The notes: generated from the letters alone by a model not told the origin. DNA of 64,000 bases from Zeus faber (GCA_960531495.1 OY482850.1:4373084-4437083); one strand, 5' to 3'; positions 1 to 14,037 are shown, counted from the stretch's first letter. Numbers and translations: made by a program.

Positions 1-2392
1 CCAGGACAAAGTGGGACACTAGGAGGTTTCCTTTATTTGTGGTGAGCTGCGGGCCCCCGACGGGGGGATTTCCTCCGCAGTGGTGCGACGCCTTAACTGG
101 CATTTTGTGAAGGATTAAATAAATGATATATAAATACAAATCGGAATAAATTCATACAGTATGCACAAGGTTAGATCTGACCACCACTCCGTACATTGAG
201 GTTTAACCAATGGATAGAAATGTCTTGAAAATAGACAAACAAAGGGTTTTTGTTATAGAGAACTTTCAGAGGCCGTATTAAACGAGTCAAAACTCCAAGC
301 TTGGACAATTTATCAATGGTCAAGTTGCACTTTCCCGGAGGTTTGCTTGACAACTCGACAGACCAATGAAAGGGCACCGGGGGTGGGGCAGTGGGGGTAT
401 TAGCTCCCCTCCTTTTGCCAAGGGCCTCAAAGGCCTCGGTGAAAGCCTGGAGAAAACGAGGTTTGAGTCATACACGTTAATCGCAGCCCAAGCACTGAGG
501 ACTGGCTGGCATTTACAACGGTCCAATAGGAAAGAAGAGAGGGCACAGAGAGCTGACGAGGCCATATGGGCCAAGCACAACTTTGTTTTCGATGAGGGAG
601 TCGATCAGAGTCGGGTCACAGTTTACCGCGATGGCTCTCCAAACAGCCTTTTGGACAAAACGAAACACAAAGAAAAACCAGAGACGCTAATCTATCTAGC
701 CCTCGCTTTTCTTCCTATCTCTCTCACAGCCCCCTGCCCCATTTCTCTCTCGCTCTCTCTCTCTCTCACTCCCTTTTCCCATCAGTGATAGCGGTGATCT
801 GCAGAGGTCGCTCCCGCGTTCCCCCCTCCGAGAGGACTCTTCTCCGCTTCTGAAGATTACACAAATCTCTCGGCAAAGCGAGAGATCCCCTCCTGCAGAT
901 TACAGAGAGGCCGGCCAGACGGACTGCTGAGCGGATGAGAGTCCTCCAATCGCCACATCAGAAGCGCGGAAGAAGAAGAAGAAGAAGAAGAAGGGTGAAA
1001 GAGAGTAAAAAAAGAGCAAAACGCAGGGCCTGGAAAATGGGGAGTGGGGGGGGCATTTTGAGAAGTGTCCCTCTATTCTCCTGTCCTGTTGATATCGCAC
1101 ATTTCACAGACGGGGCTTAGGGGATAAACCCATGATGGAAGGGAGATAAATATCTCAGCTATTAATATGCAGCACTGTAGTTAAGATTACATTTTTTTCC
1201 TTTCTAACTTAGGAAATGGGGGAATGTGGGGGCTGGGGGGGGGGGGTACGCTTAAATGGAAATTCCAATCGCCAACCATCATTAAAAGTAATTTAACAGA
1301 TCGAGGCGTAACTGATTAAGTCTTCCTTTGTTGCTGGCTAAAGCAATTTCTGTAAAGACTGGTGGTGGTGGGAGATTGGATAGAGCTAAAGGCCTACATC
1401 AACATGGAGGTGCACCTAGAACTACAATGGGCACTTTTTTTTTTTTTTCCAAGAATAATTCGATTATAAAAATGTGCACCAATCCTGATCTTTCCCACTG
1501 ACAGAAAGAGCGATGGCCATTCATTGTTTATTGATCAAATAGCAACATTAATAACCATTTTCCACTGAACAAAAAACCCGCTAACACCCGCTAATATTTG
1601 TCTTTTGTCTTTAGTGGGAAAGGTTGCAATCGGCATTCATTCCCGGGACAAATTACTTCAGTAGTCAAGGGTATTTATCGGTTCCAGCTCCGATCGGCAG
1701 TGATAGAAACTTGACACCCGATTAAACTCTACATTTTCGCCCCTTTTCCAGTGCAATGTGATGTAATGTAAAACCGAAAATTTTGGGGAAAATTTGCACA
1801 TGCCCGAGATAAGGCATAAAAAGCAACGCCACCGCCAAACTCTTTCCGCATAAGCAGACGCGGATGTAGCTGCTACGTCGTCTGTGTCAAGTGGTTCCCT
1901 GTCCGTGCGCCTGGAGACTCCTCCAAGTGCAAATCCATATTTAGGAATATGAAAAAATAAATAATAAAAACATTTATTAAAAAAAAATAAAAATGTTTTT
2001 TCATTTTTATCACACTGGAAACATGACACCCGGACAGACCACCCCTTTTCCGGCGTGTTTGTGATGTTGAACATGACACACCAGAAATTAAAAAACAGAA
2101 AAGCATACTAGTCTACTGGTAACGGGATCAGAGTCAATTGTGTATTTTAGGGGTTTACCCGCTTTTAAAAACCCTGCATATAAAGGCTAATTCTGGTGGA
2201 AAATTTGTATTGTTGACACCTCAGCCATTAACATGCCCCTTCTGCTATTACAGAGAACTGTCCTCAGAAGGATAGGTTTGCTATTTTTCAATCATTTATA
2301 ACCACACTGGACGCCTTACTGTATAACACTTGTACTATCCTGCTGCAGATTCTTCATGTCATAAAATGCATTCTGATGGGCAACAGTTGTGC
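1..2392. other. gene-free stretch with low-complexity tracts
   Basis: No coding region or recognisable element is seen. The stretch holds a CT-rich tract around 745-785, a (GAA)n tract around 967-994, a G-run near 1235-1246 and a T-run near 1434-1448. The open frames here are short, start in simple sequence and match no family that I recognise. It could be intron, intergenic DNA or old unrecognised repeat. Confidence 0.5.
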
Positions 2393-2871
2393 AGGTACTC
2401 CTCACTTAACAATCGAGTTCCGTTCCTTGATCACACACGTGTAGAGAGTATGTAGCCGCTGCATTCACTGCGCTAAGCTGGTGATGGAGCCGCTACACAT
2501 GGTAGCTAACTGTCGGATAGGATCATGAAACTGATTTTTGTGACGTATTGGATCAGCCCATCACTCTGGGAATGCACGTTACAGCCTCAGGATTTGTTTT
2601 GTGCTAGTGAGGACAAGATGTGAAGCAGAATGGCGACGAAAATGCACATTGGGAACTTTCAAAATAGCAGAATGGAAAAAAAAGTTGTTTTATGAATCTA
2701 TTTTTGACAACCTGAGAAAAGAGATGGCCTCGGACCCACTTTGACACGTCCTTAAGGCGGGCCCGGACCCCAGGGTGGGCACCGCTGGTATAGAGTCTTT
2801 GCTAAATAAATCCATTGGCGTAAGTTGAAGAAATGTCTCTGCCAGTATTCATCTACCCACAACGAGGGAAA

Positions 2872-2878
<7 letters not shown>

Positions 2879-2942
<64 letters not shown>
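2879..2942. repeat. (TA)n followed by (GA)n compound microsatellite
   Basis: About 34 bases of pure TA alternation run directly into about 30 bases of GA alternation. The junction at about 2912 shares one base between the two motifs, as expected if one repeat arose by mutation and expansion of the other. The open frames across it (alternating Ile-Tyr then Arg-Glu) are artefacts of the repeat. Confidence 0.95.
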
Positions 2943-2944
<2 letters not shown>

Positions 2945-3302
2945 GAACGTTGAAGAGAGATATAAATATAAATGCTGTTTGTGTTTGTGTGGCAGAGTGC
3001 AGGAGCGCACAGTGGGGGAGAGAGTGAGAGAGAAATTCATTGACAGGTTGATGGTGATCTAAATGCCACATTTGGTTTGGCATTTGCCGTCTCCACGGGG
3101 CAGAAGTGCCAAAGCTACTTGATTCTATCAGTGATGTGGTCTAATCATGGTGTAACAGGCATTAGGAGCTTGTCTGTATCACTGCGTCACTGAGTGTGAG
3201 CCCACGCATGTGTTTATGCCCCTTTTCCGTGAAGGTTTTTTTCCATGCCACCTGGGCCGTCGAGCTCCGCCTCCCATAAAATTTCCTAACCGTGCCGTGC
3301 TG

Positions 3303-4362
3303 TGTGTGCTGCGGGGATGGGATGGTTTGAGCAGCCACACCTGACCTGGATCTAGCTGATTGGGTCAAGGTGGCTGCATACCAGTTGCTTATTGCTTGGG
3401 ATAACTAGCAGCAGGTTAAAACCCCCATCCACACACACACTCAGGATAGGAGCACTGTCATGACATATTCTATCTGCACATGGCTAATCGCCACAAGCCT
3501 CCTCTCTACATTAAACTGGTATCAACCCATTATCGTCTGTGTCACTGTGATGGAGGGCCCTGAAAACGCCACATGGTTGGGGTGTGGCAGGCGGAACTAC
3601 CACTGTGGAAGGGCACAGACACCTTGGAGCCACCAGCGGCCAACCCTCTCCTGACTGGCAGCAGCAGCACCTGGGGGTCCGGCGGAGGACCGGGGGAGAA
3701 CCAGCTGCAGCAACCACCATGGGTAATGGTCTGCAGCTAGCTCCTCCAACCAGCAGCTGACGCTGGGACCACCCAGAAGCCAGGCCACCCCTCCAAGCAG
3801 CCCCACAGCAGCCAAATCTGACCACGCCGTCACCAGCCAGCGCAGCAGCCTGAGGCCCCACACTCCGAAAGGGAGTAGGGGGCAATCTGTCGTCGCCCTA
3901 GGAGAAGGAGGCCAGTCGACCGTGCTGCTCTACCCAGGTCCTCTGCAAGGACCAACTATTCGGACAATAAGAAATTTTTTTGGACATTAGTTTGTATAAT
4001 GTATGGGAACCCTGTTTCAGAGTCCGGTGTTTTATTAATTTTAGGTATAGGAACCCTGGGTCAGAGTCTGTTTTAAGCACTTTTCTTTCATTTGTTTCTG
4101 CTTGGTGGTGGTGGGGGGTAGGCGTCGAATTCCTGGCCTCAGTTTGGTGTTGGGTGTTTGTGATGTGGGGATTAGATGGTTTGAGCAGCCACACCTGGCC
4201 TGGCCTGGATCGAGGTGATTGGGTCAGGGTGGCTGCATACCAGTTGCCCATTGGTTGGGCTAACGAGCAGCAGGTTAAAACCCCCATCCACACACACACA
4301 CGCAGGAGAGGATCCCTGTCATGAAATTGATCGTTCGATCTACTCCTGGCTAATTCCAACTA
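3303..4362 (+). mobile_element. two LTR-like repeats around a short non-coding interior (TRIM-like element)
   Basis: A repeat of about 300 bp (3303-3602) recurs in the same orientation at 4155-4362. Both carry the words GTTTGAGCAGCCACACCT and CAGCAGGTTAAAACCCCCAT, a CA run, and then a GTCATGA word. The first copy continues to a region with an AATAAA-like word (ACATTAAACTGG) and ends near a CCAC word, so TG...CA-type LTR termini are plausible. The roughly 550 bp between them is GC-rich at first and then AT-rich, with no gag or pol similarity. This fits a terminal-repeat retrotransposon in miniature or an internally deleted LTR element. Related single copies lie at 14038-14304 and, inverted, at 34098-34358. 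The second LTR is truncated at its 3' end, where a LINE-like fragment begins. Confidence 0.55.
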
Positions 4363-4560
4363 ACTTATCCCTGGCACCCCAACGATGGAACAAGCTTCCA
4401 CTTCGTGTCAGGGTGTCTGAATCACAGTCCATTATTCATAGAGCCAGACCCGAATTAAAGACATTTCATCCAGTTACAAATGGACCTGACCTTCGCTGTC
4501 CTCTCTGCTTCCTCAGGATCCTCATCTTGACTTAACCAACATTACTTGTTATTAAAGGTT
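4363..4560 (+). mobile_element. possible degenerate L2-type LINE 3' end
   Basis: One frame reads QRWNKLPLRVR followed by LKTFHPVT. It resembles the end of the L2 reverse-transcriptase ORF at 23606-25417, which reads PRWWNELPKMTR and then KKHLKTQP in the same order and spacing. The stretch ends in an AT-rich region with ATTAAAGG. The match is short and degenerate, so the assignment is tentative. Confidence 0.35.
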
Positions 4561-5241
4561 TTTCTAATGAAGACAGTTGTGATCCAGTGTTCAGTCTGTG
4601 CCACTACAAATGACAAATGTACTTAGTATAAATTGTATATGCTTAATGACAAAATGTAATGTAATATCTCATGGATGACCAGACAAGGCTGTAAAATATC
4701 CTAAAATAATATAAGGCTTTAACATTAAAGAACCCTGGATGGGTTCTTTAACATGGTTATAATTTTAAAGCTAGGCATCCAAAGGGTCGAAGTGTCCATC
4801 CAAGATTATTGTTACTGAACGGCCACCTCCAGCCACCTTCCTGCAAAGGGAAAATCAGGGTTTGTAAGTAATTTATACAACAGCACAGCAACCAGTGATA
4901 AATTGAGCAGATTCTCACCACTTGCTCACTATTGATGTTATACTTGCTTTCATTATGGAGAGCAAAAATAAATACAGCAACCACTCAAATGTTGATCTCC
5001 CTTACACTCAACTGTAAATGAGGACTCAGTAAACCTGATGTGAAAAGGCTGTATTCATTCGGGTGCAAAGAGGCAGAACGAGTGAAGGAATGGTTTGATT
5101 TCATAAAGTATCATGTTTTTTCCAAGTTCTATTTTAACAAGTTTGTAATTAAGAATTCTTGAGTGACTAGGCGACGGTGCAATCAATGTATCGCCACAGG
5201 TACTGCCATAGAAAAACAATGAATAGTGCAAAAAAAAAAAA

Positions 5242-5270
5242 AAAACAATGGAGGTGGCCTCCATTGTTTT
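5242..5270. repeat. short perfect inverted repeat
   Basis: AAAACAATGGAGG is followed by a 3-base spacer TGG and then its exact complement CCTCCATTGTTTT. The 13-bp arms could form a tight hairpin. A run of A directly precedes the left arm. No function is implied by the sequence alone. Confidence 0.8.
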
Positions 5271-6249
5271 CTGTGTGCGATTCAATCGTACAAAAAGACA
5301 AGAGGACAACACTTAGAACAGCCAAAGGTTTGTGAAGCGAACAAATACACCATTCTGGGTGAACACTGTTGCGGTGTTGCTGGAGAGCAGGTCGAAGCCA
5401 GTGTGGGTCGAAGAGCAATCTTGGGCTTTTATTACGACTGATAAATTGCACTGGGTGTGATCAAAATCTGCTTTCCTATAGCACACGGTGCATTCTGGAA
5501 GTCCACAGAAATCCCAAGGCAAACCAACCCTTGTGGGAGGGATTAATTTCACTGCACTGCAATTTTTCTCAACACTTACAAAACAGATATAAATTGATTT
5601 CATTTAAACATCAGCAAATCACGACACAAGGAACCAAAAAACACATTACTTTACTATCAGCAAAATATCTGACATAGAAGAAGAAGAATCTTTAATTATT
5701 ATTAATTATATTCATTCATTTTGAGTCTACTTTCCCACTCCTATTATATACAGCTGATGGACATGATTTTTTTGATTAACTCAATCAAGCACTGATCCGC
5801 TCTTCTGTGTACTTGAATCCTCTTGTGAGTTCATTTGATCTTCATACTGCATACAGCAGCCTGACACTTAAGGGTTTATTGACATGCAGATGCAAGTCGA
5901 GGTCATGGTTGTTTCTCAGTCCCCATTTGACAGTTTAAGCACAGCCTGAAAAAAAAACCTGAACACAAAAAAAAACATGAGGAACAAATGGCTGGCCAAA
6001 GGTTTTCAGTGGCTTCTTGTTAACATTGAATTGACGGCACTCTGTTACAGCGACAACACTGCATGTGAGGTGTACCTGCATATTCTTTCATTTCATTTTA
6101 TGATTTTCATCAGCATAGTCTCGTTAATCGACATCACATGTAAATGTCAAATGATGGACTTGATTTTACATATATTGCATTTTGTCTTTATATCAGCTAA
6201 TTCAAGATTCATATTACCACTTCATATGGCGGATTTTCCCATAAAAAAA

Positions 6250-6495
6250 AAGGAGGAAGAGTAGAGGTAGAGCAGAGGGAATAGAACAAGGAGGTTAACT
6301 TTTGGTAAGGAAGAGGTAGAGAAGAGGGAGGTAGAGTACAGAGATAAAGAGTAGCTGCAGAGGGAGGTAGAGTAGCGGTAGAATAAAGGAAGGTTGAGTA
6401 GAGGCAGAGTCGAAGTAGATAGAGTAGAGGGAGGTAGGGTCAAGTAGAGGTAGAGCAGAGGAAGCTCGAACAGAGGTAGAGTAGGGAGGTGGAAG
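6250..6495. repeat. degenerate purine-rich GTAGAG minisatellite
   Basis: The plus strand is nearly all A and G with repeated words GAGGTAGAG, GTAGAGTAG and GGTAGAGCAGAGG at irregular spacing. A second tract of the same vocabulary lies at 18535-18720. Such polypurine strands can favour triplex formation. The minus-strand open frame rich in Ser, Leu and Tyr across it is an artefact. Confidence 0.75.
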
Positions 6496-7276
6496 GTCTG
6501 TTATTTCTAAGACAAGGATTTAATATTCATCTATGACGCCATGGAGAATCTCTCTACAACTAACAATTAATAAGTCCAAATGTTGACAAATTTTACCCGC
6601 TTAGGCTTCACCTCATAGAGACTTGGCCGGTTTTCATCATCACATACACTGAAAATAAACGACACGCAAAAAACTATATCTCCTAGAGGACGCACATCCC
6701 TATTCACCCTCTGAGGAATTAAAACTAATTATTGCATGTCTGCTTTCTTTCTGCTACCCAGAAACTCATTGATAATCAATTACCTCTTTCTCAGACAGAT
6801 GGTTGCCGCAGTACATGATTCAGTTTTTGGCTTCACCCGCGGTAAACATCCTCCGAGCACAAAAGCATGCAAATTGAATAAGCCACTAGAGCTATACACA
6901 GAGCTCAAAGTAAAACCCTTGGGGTCTCTTTTGTTCGTTGGCGTAATCGCAAATTTTGTACGCGCCGTCCCACAAAACAACAGCGGAAAGAAGACCTGCA
7001 GCAGCAGAAAATTGGCCTTTCAATTGTCACTACGCAGTCTGTACAGGTTGTACTGTACTTTTATCTGATGCGTCGCCTGCAAACACATCACTGAAGCCTC
7101 GAGTTCTTCGGAAAAGGGGATTTTGGACTTTCACGCCGTTAACATTTCATTGAAATTACTCCAAATGCACTCCAAGAATTGCAGATGCCCAGAGAGTGAG
7201 GGACAGAGAGAGGGAGAGAGAGAGAGAGGGAGAGAGATAAAAGAGAGAGCGTTTGGAGACCGGGTTAGAGAAGAGA

Positions 7277-7334
7277 CAGTTAGACAGTCAAGTTAGACAG
7301 TTAGACAGTCAAGTTAGACAGTTAGACAGTCAAG
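7277..7334. repeat. 21-bp tandem repeat, about 2.8 copies
   Basis: The 21-base unit CAGTTAGACAGTCAAGTTAGA starts at 7277 and 7298, and a third partial copy runs to 7334, with no internal differences. It lies just after a GA-rich tract. Perfect identity suggests recent expansion. Confidence 0.85.
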
Positions 7335-8826
<1,492 letters not shown>

Positions 8827-9096
8827 AAATTTATTAAGTGAACTAAGCTTTTGTTGTTTGCACATTTTCAATTTGAGTGCATTTTGAAATACCGCTATTG
8901 AAATTCATGACTTTTGATTTGCTTAAGCTTCAAAGTATTAACATTTGAATGACATTTACATGTGAGTAAGGTGGATGTAGAGGGTTAATTTATTCTTTAC
9001 ATTTTCTATTTACAAATTGAGACAATTTAAAGCAGTTATTCCAAAATGTCAGAGCCAATTGAGTCTAAAACTGAGGTAACGGACAGTGTCAGGGAT

Positions 9097-11765
9097 AGAT
9101 TCAAGATTCAAGAGGTTTATTCGTCACATACATGTACATACTTTCATACATATATGCACTGAAATGTCGATGCAACGCACCCAGTGATTACACACAATAT
9201 GTCCTAGACTGAACACAGTAGCTACCTAACAATTTCTACTTGACCAACTAACTGATTTCTAAAACGTAATGCAGTAAGTCAAATACTATAGAATAAAATA
9301 AAAATATATAGAATAAAATAAAATAAAATAGGCTTATGTATATGGGATAGGCTAATTATGTATATACAGATATGTGCAAGTGGCATGTGAATAAAGTGAG
9401 GTAGTGTTTGGAGATATAAAGCAGTACGGCGCAGCAATACGGTAACACCGAACAACCCAGAACAGTGACACAGTATGCGGTACAGTACCCTACATATAGT
9501 ACAGTAAGGTAGTGGAGCCTATGTGTGTGGCTCATTGAGGACCCCTGGTGAGGTCAGCATTGACAGTTATGGCTTGCGGGAAAAATCTCCGTCTTAGTCT
9601 CTCTGTTCTCGCTGTGTGACTGCAGAGGCGCTTGCCTGACCGCAGCAGCTGGAACAGTCCGTTGTTGGGGTGATGAGGATCCTTCATGATCCTGCGGGCT
9701 CTGCTACTACACCTCCTGGTCTATAAGTCCTGCAGGGAGGGGAGGGTAGTTCCAGTGGTGCGTTCAGCTGAACGCACCATCCTCTGCAGGGCCCGCCTGT
9801 CCTGGGCAGTACAGTTCCCAAACCAGGCAGTGATGTTGCCTGTCAGGATGCTCTCCACTGCTCCAGAGTAGAAGGACTTGAGGATCCTCGCTGAGACCCG
9901 GAATTTCCTCAGCTGCCTGAGGTGGTAAAGACTCTGCCTCGCCTTTCTCACCAGAGTGTCTGTTTGTAAAGTACATGTTAAATCCTCTGTGATGTGGACT
10001 CCCAGGTACTTGAAGCTGCTCACCCTGTCAACAGAAGTCACATTAATCACCAAGGGCGTGTGCGTCCTCGATTGTAATCCTCGCCTAAAGTCCACAATCA
10101 GCTCCTAGTTTTGCTGACATTCAGATGGAGGCTGTTGTCCTGGCACCAGAGTGACCGGTCAGCCAACTCCTCGTGGTAGGCCTTCTCATCGCAGTGGGTG
10201 ACCAGGCCCACAACAACGGTGTCGTCAGCAAACTTGATGATGGTGTTGGAGCTGGACCTGGCCACACAGTCATGTGTGTACAGGGAGTACAGTAGGGGGC
10301 TGAGGACGCAGCCCTGGGGGGATCCTGTATTCAGGGTGAGGGAGCTGGACATGTGCTTCCCCACCCTAACCACTTGGGGACGGGCTGTGAGGAAGTCCAG
10401 GATCCAGGCACACAGTGGAGCATTCAGTCCGAGCTCCTTCAGCTTGACAGCTAGTCTGGTGGGGACTATGGTGTTGAAAGCTGAACTGTAATCGATGAAA
10501 CAGCATTCTCACATAGGCCCCCTTCTGGCCATCCAGGTGCGTGAGCGTGGTGTGCAGTACCTGGGAGACCGCATCATCCGTGGATCTGTTCTGCCGGTAC
10601 GCGAACTGCAACTGGTCCAAGGTGCGGGGGAGGGAGGCGCAGATATAATCCTTAATTAGCCTCTCAAAACACTTCATGACCATCGAGGTGAGGACCACCG
10701 GACGGTAGTCATTCAGGCAGGCAGGAGAGGCGATCGTCGGGACAGGAACGACGGTGGACCTCTTAAAGCAGGACAGGACCACTGATTCAGCCAGTGAGAT
10801 GTTGAATTTACATTTACATTTACATTTAGTCATTTGGCAGACGCTTTTATCCAAAGCGACTTACAAGGGAGAATAACATTCAGCTACATTGCGACAGAGA
10901 TTATTGTTGAATATTGTAGTGAACACCGGAGCTAGCTGGTTAGCCCAGGTTTTCAGTACTGGCCCAGATATGCCATCTGGGCCTGCAGCTTTCCTGGTGT
11001 TCATCCGCATCAGAGCCTTCCTGACGTCATGCTCTGACACTGAAAGTGCGCGCTCATCCCCAATGGTGTAACTCCAATTAGCCGGTGAGCTAGCGGTGCT
11101 GTTGCCAGACTCAAACCGCGCATAAAAGGAGTTCAGTTCATTGGCTAGGGAAGCGTCCACACTCGTGGCTGGGGAGGAGCTGCTCTTGCAGTTTGTTATC
11201 GTCCGCAGACCCTCCCACAAGCGTCTTGTGTCCCCCTGCTCCATCTGTAGCGCCACAGTCTCCCTGTAAGTCTGTTTAGCGTCCTTCACCGCCCTCCGGA
11301 GATTGTAAGATGCCACTTTGTAATTGTCCATTTACAAAACAATTCCGTATACAAGACCGTCGTTGTAAGCGGCCGTGCGAGCATTCAGAGCACAGCGGAT
11401 GGATTTGTCAACCCACGGTTTCTGGTTTGGAAATATCCGAACTTTCACTGTGGGAACAATGCTGTCTGCTACCGTAGCCAAGAAGCTCACCGCTACGTCC
11501 ATAAACTCGCTGACGTCACTTGAACTTGATTGGAACATGTCCCAGTCTACGTCAGCAAGTGCATCCTGAAGCGCAGCCCCTGATTGGTCCGTCCACCGCT
11601 TCACTTCCATCGTCAACACCAATTCTCGCACGATCAGAGGCCTGTAAATGGGAACCAGCGAGATCGTGGCGTGGTCAGATTTCCCGAAAGCAGAGAGCGA
11701 GACGGTCTTGTATCCATTCTTGTACAGATAAAAGACCTCTACTATGACTTCAAGAACCACAGTAG
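9097..11765 (-). mobile_element. 5'-truncated, frameshifted Rex1-like (CR1-clade) LINE
   Basis: Read on the minus strand from 11765 to 9097, successive frames give a LINE in order. They are the end of an apurinic endonuclease (FGKSDHATISL), a linker (NQKPWVDKSIR), the start of reverse transcriptase (TRKAAGPDGI, then LNDYRPVVLTS), fingers and palm ([27 protein letters not shown]), the catalytic FADDT, and the thumb region (VSSFKYLGVHITEDL). The 3' tail is made of repeated GATTCAA words at 9097-9115 (CTTGAATCTTGAATC on the coding strand), typical of Rex1-type elements. The reading frame changes at least near 10100, 10370, 10500 and 10860, so it is inactive. The endonuclease start is missing: the copy ends near 11765, where BEL/Pao sequence begins on the other strand. 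A piece of L2 LINE is nested inside it. Class-level assignment is secure; the Rex1 name rests on motif recall. Confidence 0.85.
10808..10904 (-). mobile_element. nested 97-bp L2 LINE 3'-end insertion with 8-bp target-site duplication
   Basis: Read on the minus strand, this segment matches the last 97 bases of the L2 LINE at 25321-25417, including the AAAGCGTCTGC word and the terminal TAAATG repeats, with only a few differences. It sits inside the Rex1-like reverse-transcriptase ORF and is flanked by TGTTGAAT at 10800-10807 and 10905-10912. Removing the insert with one copy of the duplication joins the Rex1 protein sequence TTIFN to SLAESVVLS, as expected for that region. It is therefore a heavily 5'-truncated L2 insertion younger than the Rex1 copy. 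Confidence 0.85.
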
Positions 11766-14037
11766 TACGCTCTCAAAGAGTAAATGACCTACAAGTCTGT
11801 GGCTTTTACTCCAGTGAGAAGATTTCTTACCACCAGTCTACACGCGTGAGTTTATTCCAACCAACAGAACTGACATACCAACCGATGAAACTGCAAAAGC
11901 TTGGTCCCATCTAGAGCACCTCCACGATGAAGTAGCACCTCTGCAGGACTGTTAAGTAGATCTGGTCATAGGGTACAAATTCTCACATGCCCTACTTCCA
12001 AGAGAAGTTGTTTCCGGCAAAGAATCAACCTTACAGACCTTGAATAGAGTATTGTTGGCCACAATAATCCGAGGGTAGACTACGGTGACACCATTGGAAT
12101 CAGCTATCGCATAGTAGTGAGACAAGTGACACCAGGTGTGGAGCCTTTTGTCAATCTCAAAACTGAAGTTCACTATGTGAGCCGTACCAAAGTAAAATAA
12201 ATTACTCCCTCAGACATCATAAGAGTCCTCGAATCAGACCTCTCAGAAAGAGCTGGAGAAGATGATCCCGTGTCTCAAGAAGATCTCAAGTTCTTGTCAA
12301 AGTTAAAGAAAAAACATCTCACAAAAAGTCAATGGTCACTACGAAATGCCATTACGTTTCAAAGAGGAAAGACCAAAACTATCTAACAACAAGACATGTA
12401 CAATACACTGCCTGAATTGTCTTGAAAGGAGACTAAAGAAAGATCAAAGGTACTACAAAGATTATGTTAACGTTATGGATGACATAATTTCACGTGATGA
12501 TGCAGAGAAGGTCTCTGAGGAAGAACTTGACAACAATCCGGCTTGGTACATTCCACATCATGGAGTTTATCATCCGCAAAAGCCATGAAAAATACAAGAA
12601 GTATTTGACTGTTCTGCCAAGTTTCAAGAAACATCCCTCAATGATCATCTGCTCACCGGACCAGACTTGACAAATTCATTGGTGGGTGTCCTATGCCCCT
12701 TTCGGAAGGGTTCTGTTGCAGTCATGTGTGACATCGAAAGAATGTTTAACCAGTTTCACATGAAAAGAGAAGATCAAGATTATTTACGATTCCTATGGTG
12801 GTGGGAAAGTGGCAACTTGGAAACCACACCATCAATCTACAAAATAAAGGTCCACTTGTTTGGAGAGGCCTTGTCTGCTAACTTTGGCAACTTCGGCATG
12901 AAACATCTTGCAGTGCAAGGGCAAGGTCAGTACAGTGAAGCCCCCATACACTCATTCAAAGAAATTTCTATGTAGACGACAGTCTGACAAGCTTTCAAAC
13001 TGAGAAGGAAGCCATCCAACTTGTCAAAGAATCAAGAAAACTTTGGTGCACTGGCAAGTTAAGACTCCACAAGTTTCTTTCCAATAGTCAGAATGTAATG
13101 GTAACCATCCCAGAAGAAGAATGCGCCACAATCAAAGATCAAGACATGGCTTTTAGCTTACCGCACATGGAAATAGCTCTTGGAGTAGAGTGGTGCATCA
13201 CATCTGACTCATTCAAATTCAGAGTTCAAGTCAAACCCAATCCACTACTTCAGCAAATATGCAGAAAGAATGTCAGCTGGGATAAGGACCTTCCAGAAAA
13301 CCTAAGACCTCAGTGGGAGTCCGGGATTAGAGAGCTACCCAATCTGGCTGAAATGCAAATCAAAAGATGCTCCTTACCTTCAAATTTCGGAAACGTCAAA
13401 AGGTATGAACTTCACCATTTTGCAGATGCAAGTGTCTCTGGATATGGTGCATGTACTTACCTGCGAGTCATTAACGAGTCTGACGAAGTGCATTGCTGTC
13501 TGGTAATGGGAAAGTCCAGAGTTTCTCCAACCAATGTCACAACTATACCGAGGTTGGAACTCTCTGCCACAGTTGTTGCATCCAGTGAACTGGAAATCTA
13601 AGATCCACAAGAGTTCTTTTCGATGGATGCCACAGTTGTTCTTGGCTACATAAATAACGACGCCAGAAGGTTTCAAGTGTTCCTAGCCAACAGCATACAG
13701 AGAATAAAGACAAGTACAAGCCTGAACAATGGGCTTACAGTATGTTGCCTCTGAGGACAATCTGGCAGATCATGCCTCTCGAGGTTTGACTGCAGAGCAA
13801 CTTAAGACCTCAAACTGGTTCACCGGACCAAAGTTTCTTTGTGAAAGGCAACTGCCTGTTTGAGAACGCAATGTGGGAGAAATCAAGGAATATGATCCTG
13901 AACTACGCAAGACTGTTGTGTGTAACACGAAGACAAAGGAGGGTGGATCATTATTGGATCATCTACAGAAATTCTGATTGGTCAAGGGGAGTAAAAGCAG
14001 TTGCTAGGTTGAAACGGCGAGTCAAAGAATGTAAGAG
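11766..14037 (+). pseudogene. BEL/Pao retrotransposon pol remnant (protease to RNase H region)
   Basis: Broken frames on the plus strand follow the BEL/Pao order. Around 11890-12040 they read WSHLEHLHDEVAPLQDC and HALLPREVV (protease region). Around 12540-12690 they read WYIPHHGVYHPQKP and DCSAKF (start of reverse transcriptase). Around 12740-12810 they read MFNQFHMK and YLRFLWW. At 13098-13601 they read HHFADASVSGYGACTYLR with TIPRLELSA (RNase H-like). Around 13770-13850 they read DHASRGLTAEQL and NWFTGP, and around 13990-14030 VKAVARLKRRVKEC. Many stops and shifts interrupt it. The integrase is absent and sequence passes straight into an LTR-like repeat at 14038, so either the 3' part was deleted or an unrelated LTR inserted. 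The 5' border abuts the Rex1 fragment. Confidence 0.85.

Larger units (their letters stand above)
4561..7276. other. gene-free stretch
   Basis: No gene or clear mobile element is recognised. It contains a poly-A tract and a short perfect inverted repeat (5230-5270), a purine-rich minisatellite (6250-6495) and a GA-rich tract (about 7200-7250). The longest open frames have no recognisable domains and begin in arbitrary positions. Confidence 0.5.

Noticed and set aside
366..788. 140-codon frame near the left edge, considered as an exon
   Set aside because: The sequence resembles no family, ends in CT-rich low-complexity DNA and has no supporting splice signals that I can identify.
2393..2470. 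Possible pogo/Tigger end (GTACTCCTCACTTAACAATCG)
   Set aside because: The words look similar to some Tigger termini, but there is no second end, TA duplication or coding trace.
2740..2800. Possible hAT end (GGGTGGGCACCGCTGG)
   Set aside because: Too short and degenerate, and no partner end was found.
3511..3885. Long minus-strand frames rich in Gly, Ala and Trp
   Set aside because: They lie in the GC-rich interior of the LTR pair and overlap each other in different frames, with no known domain.
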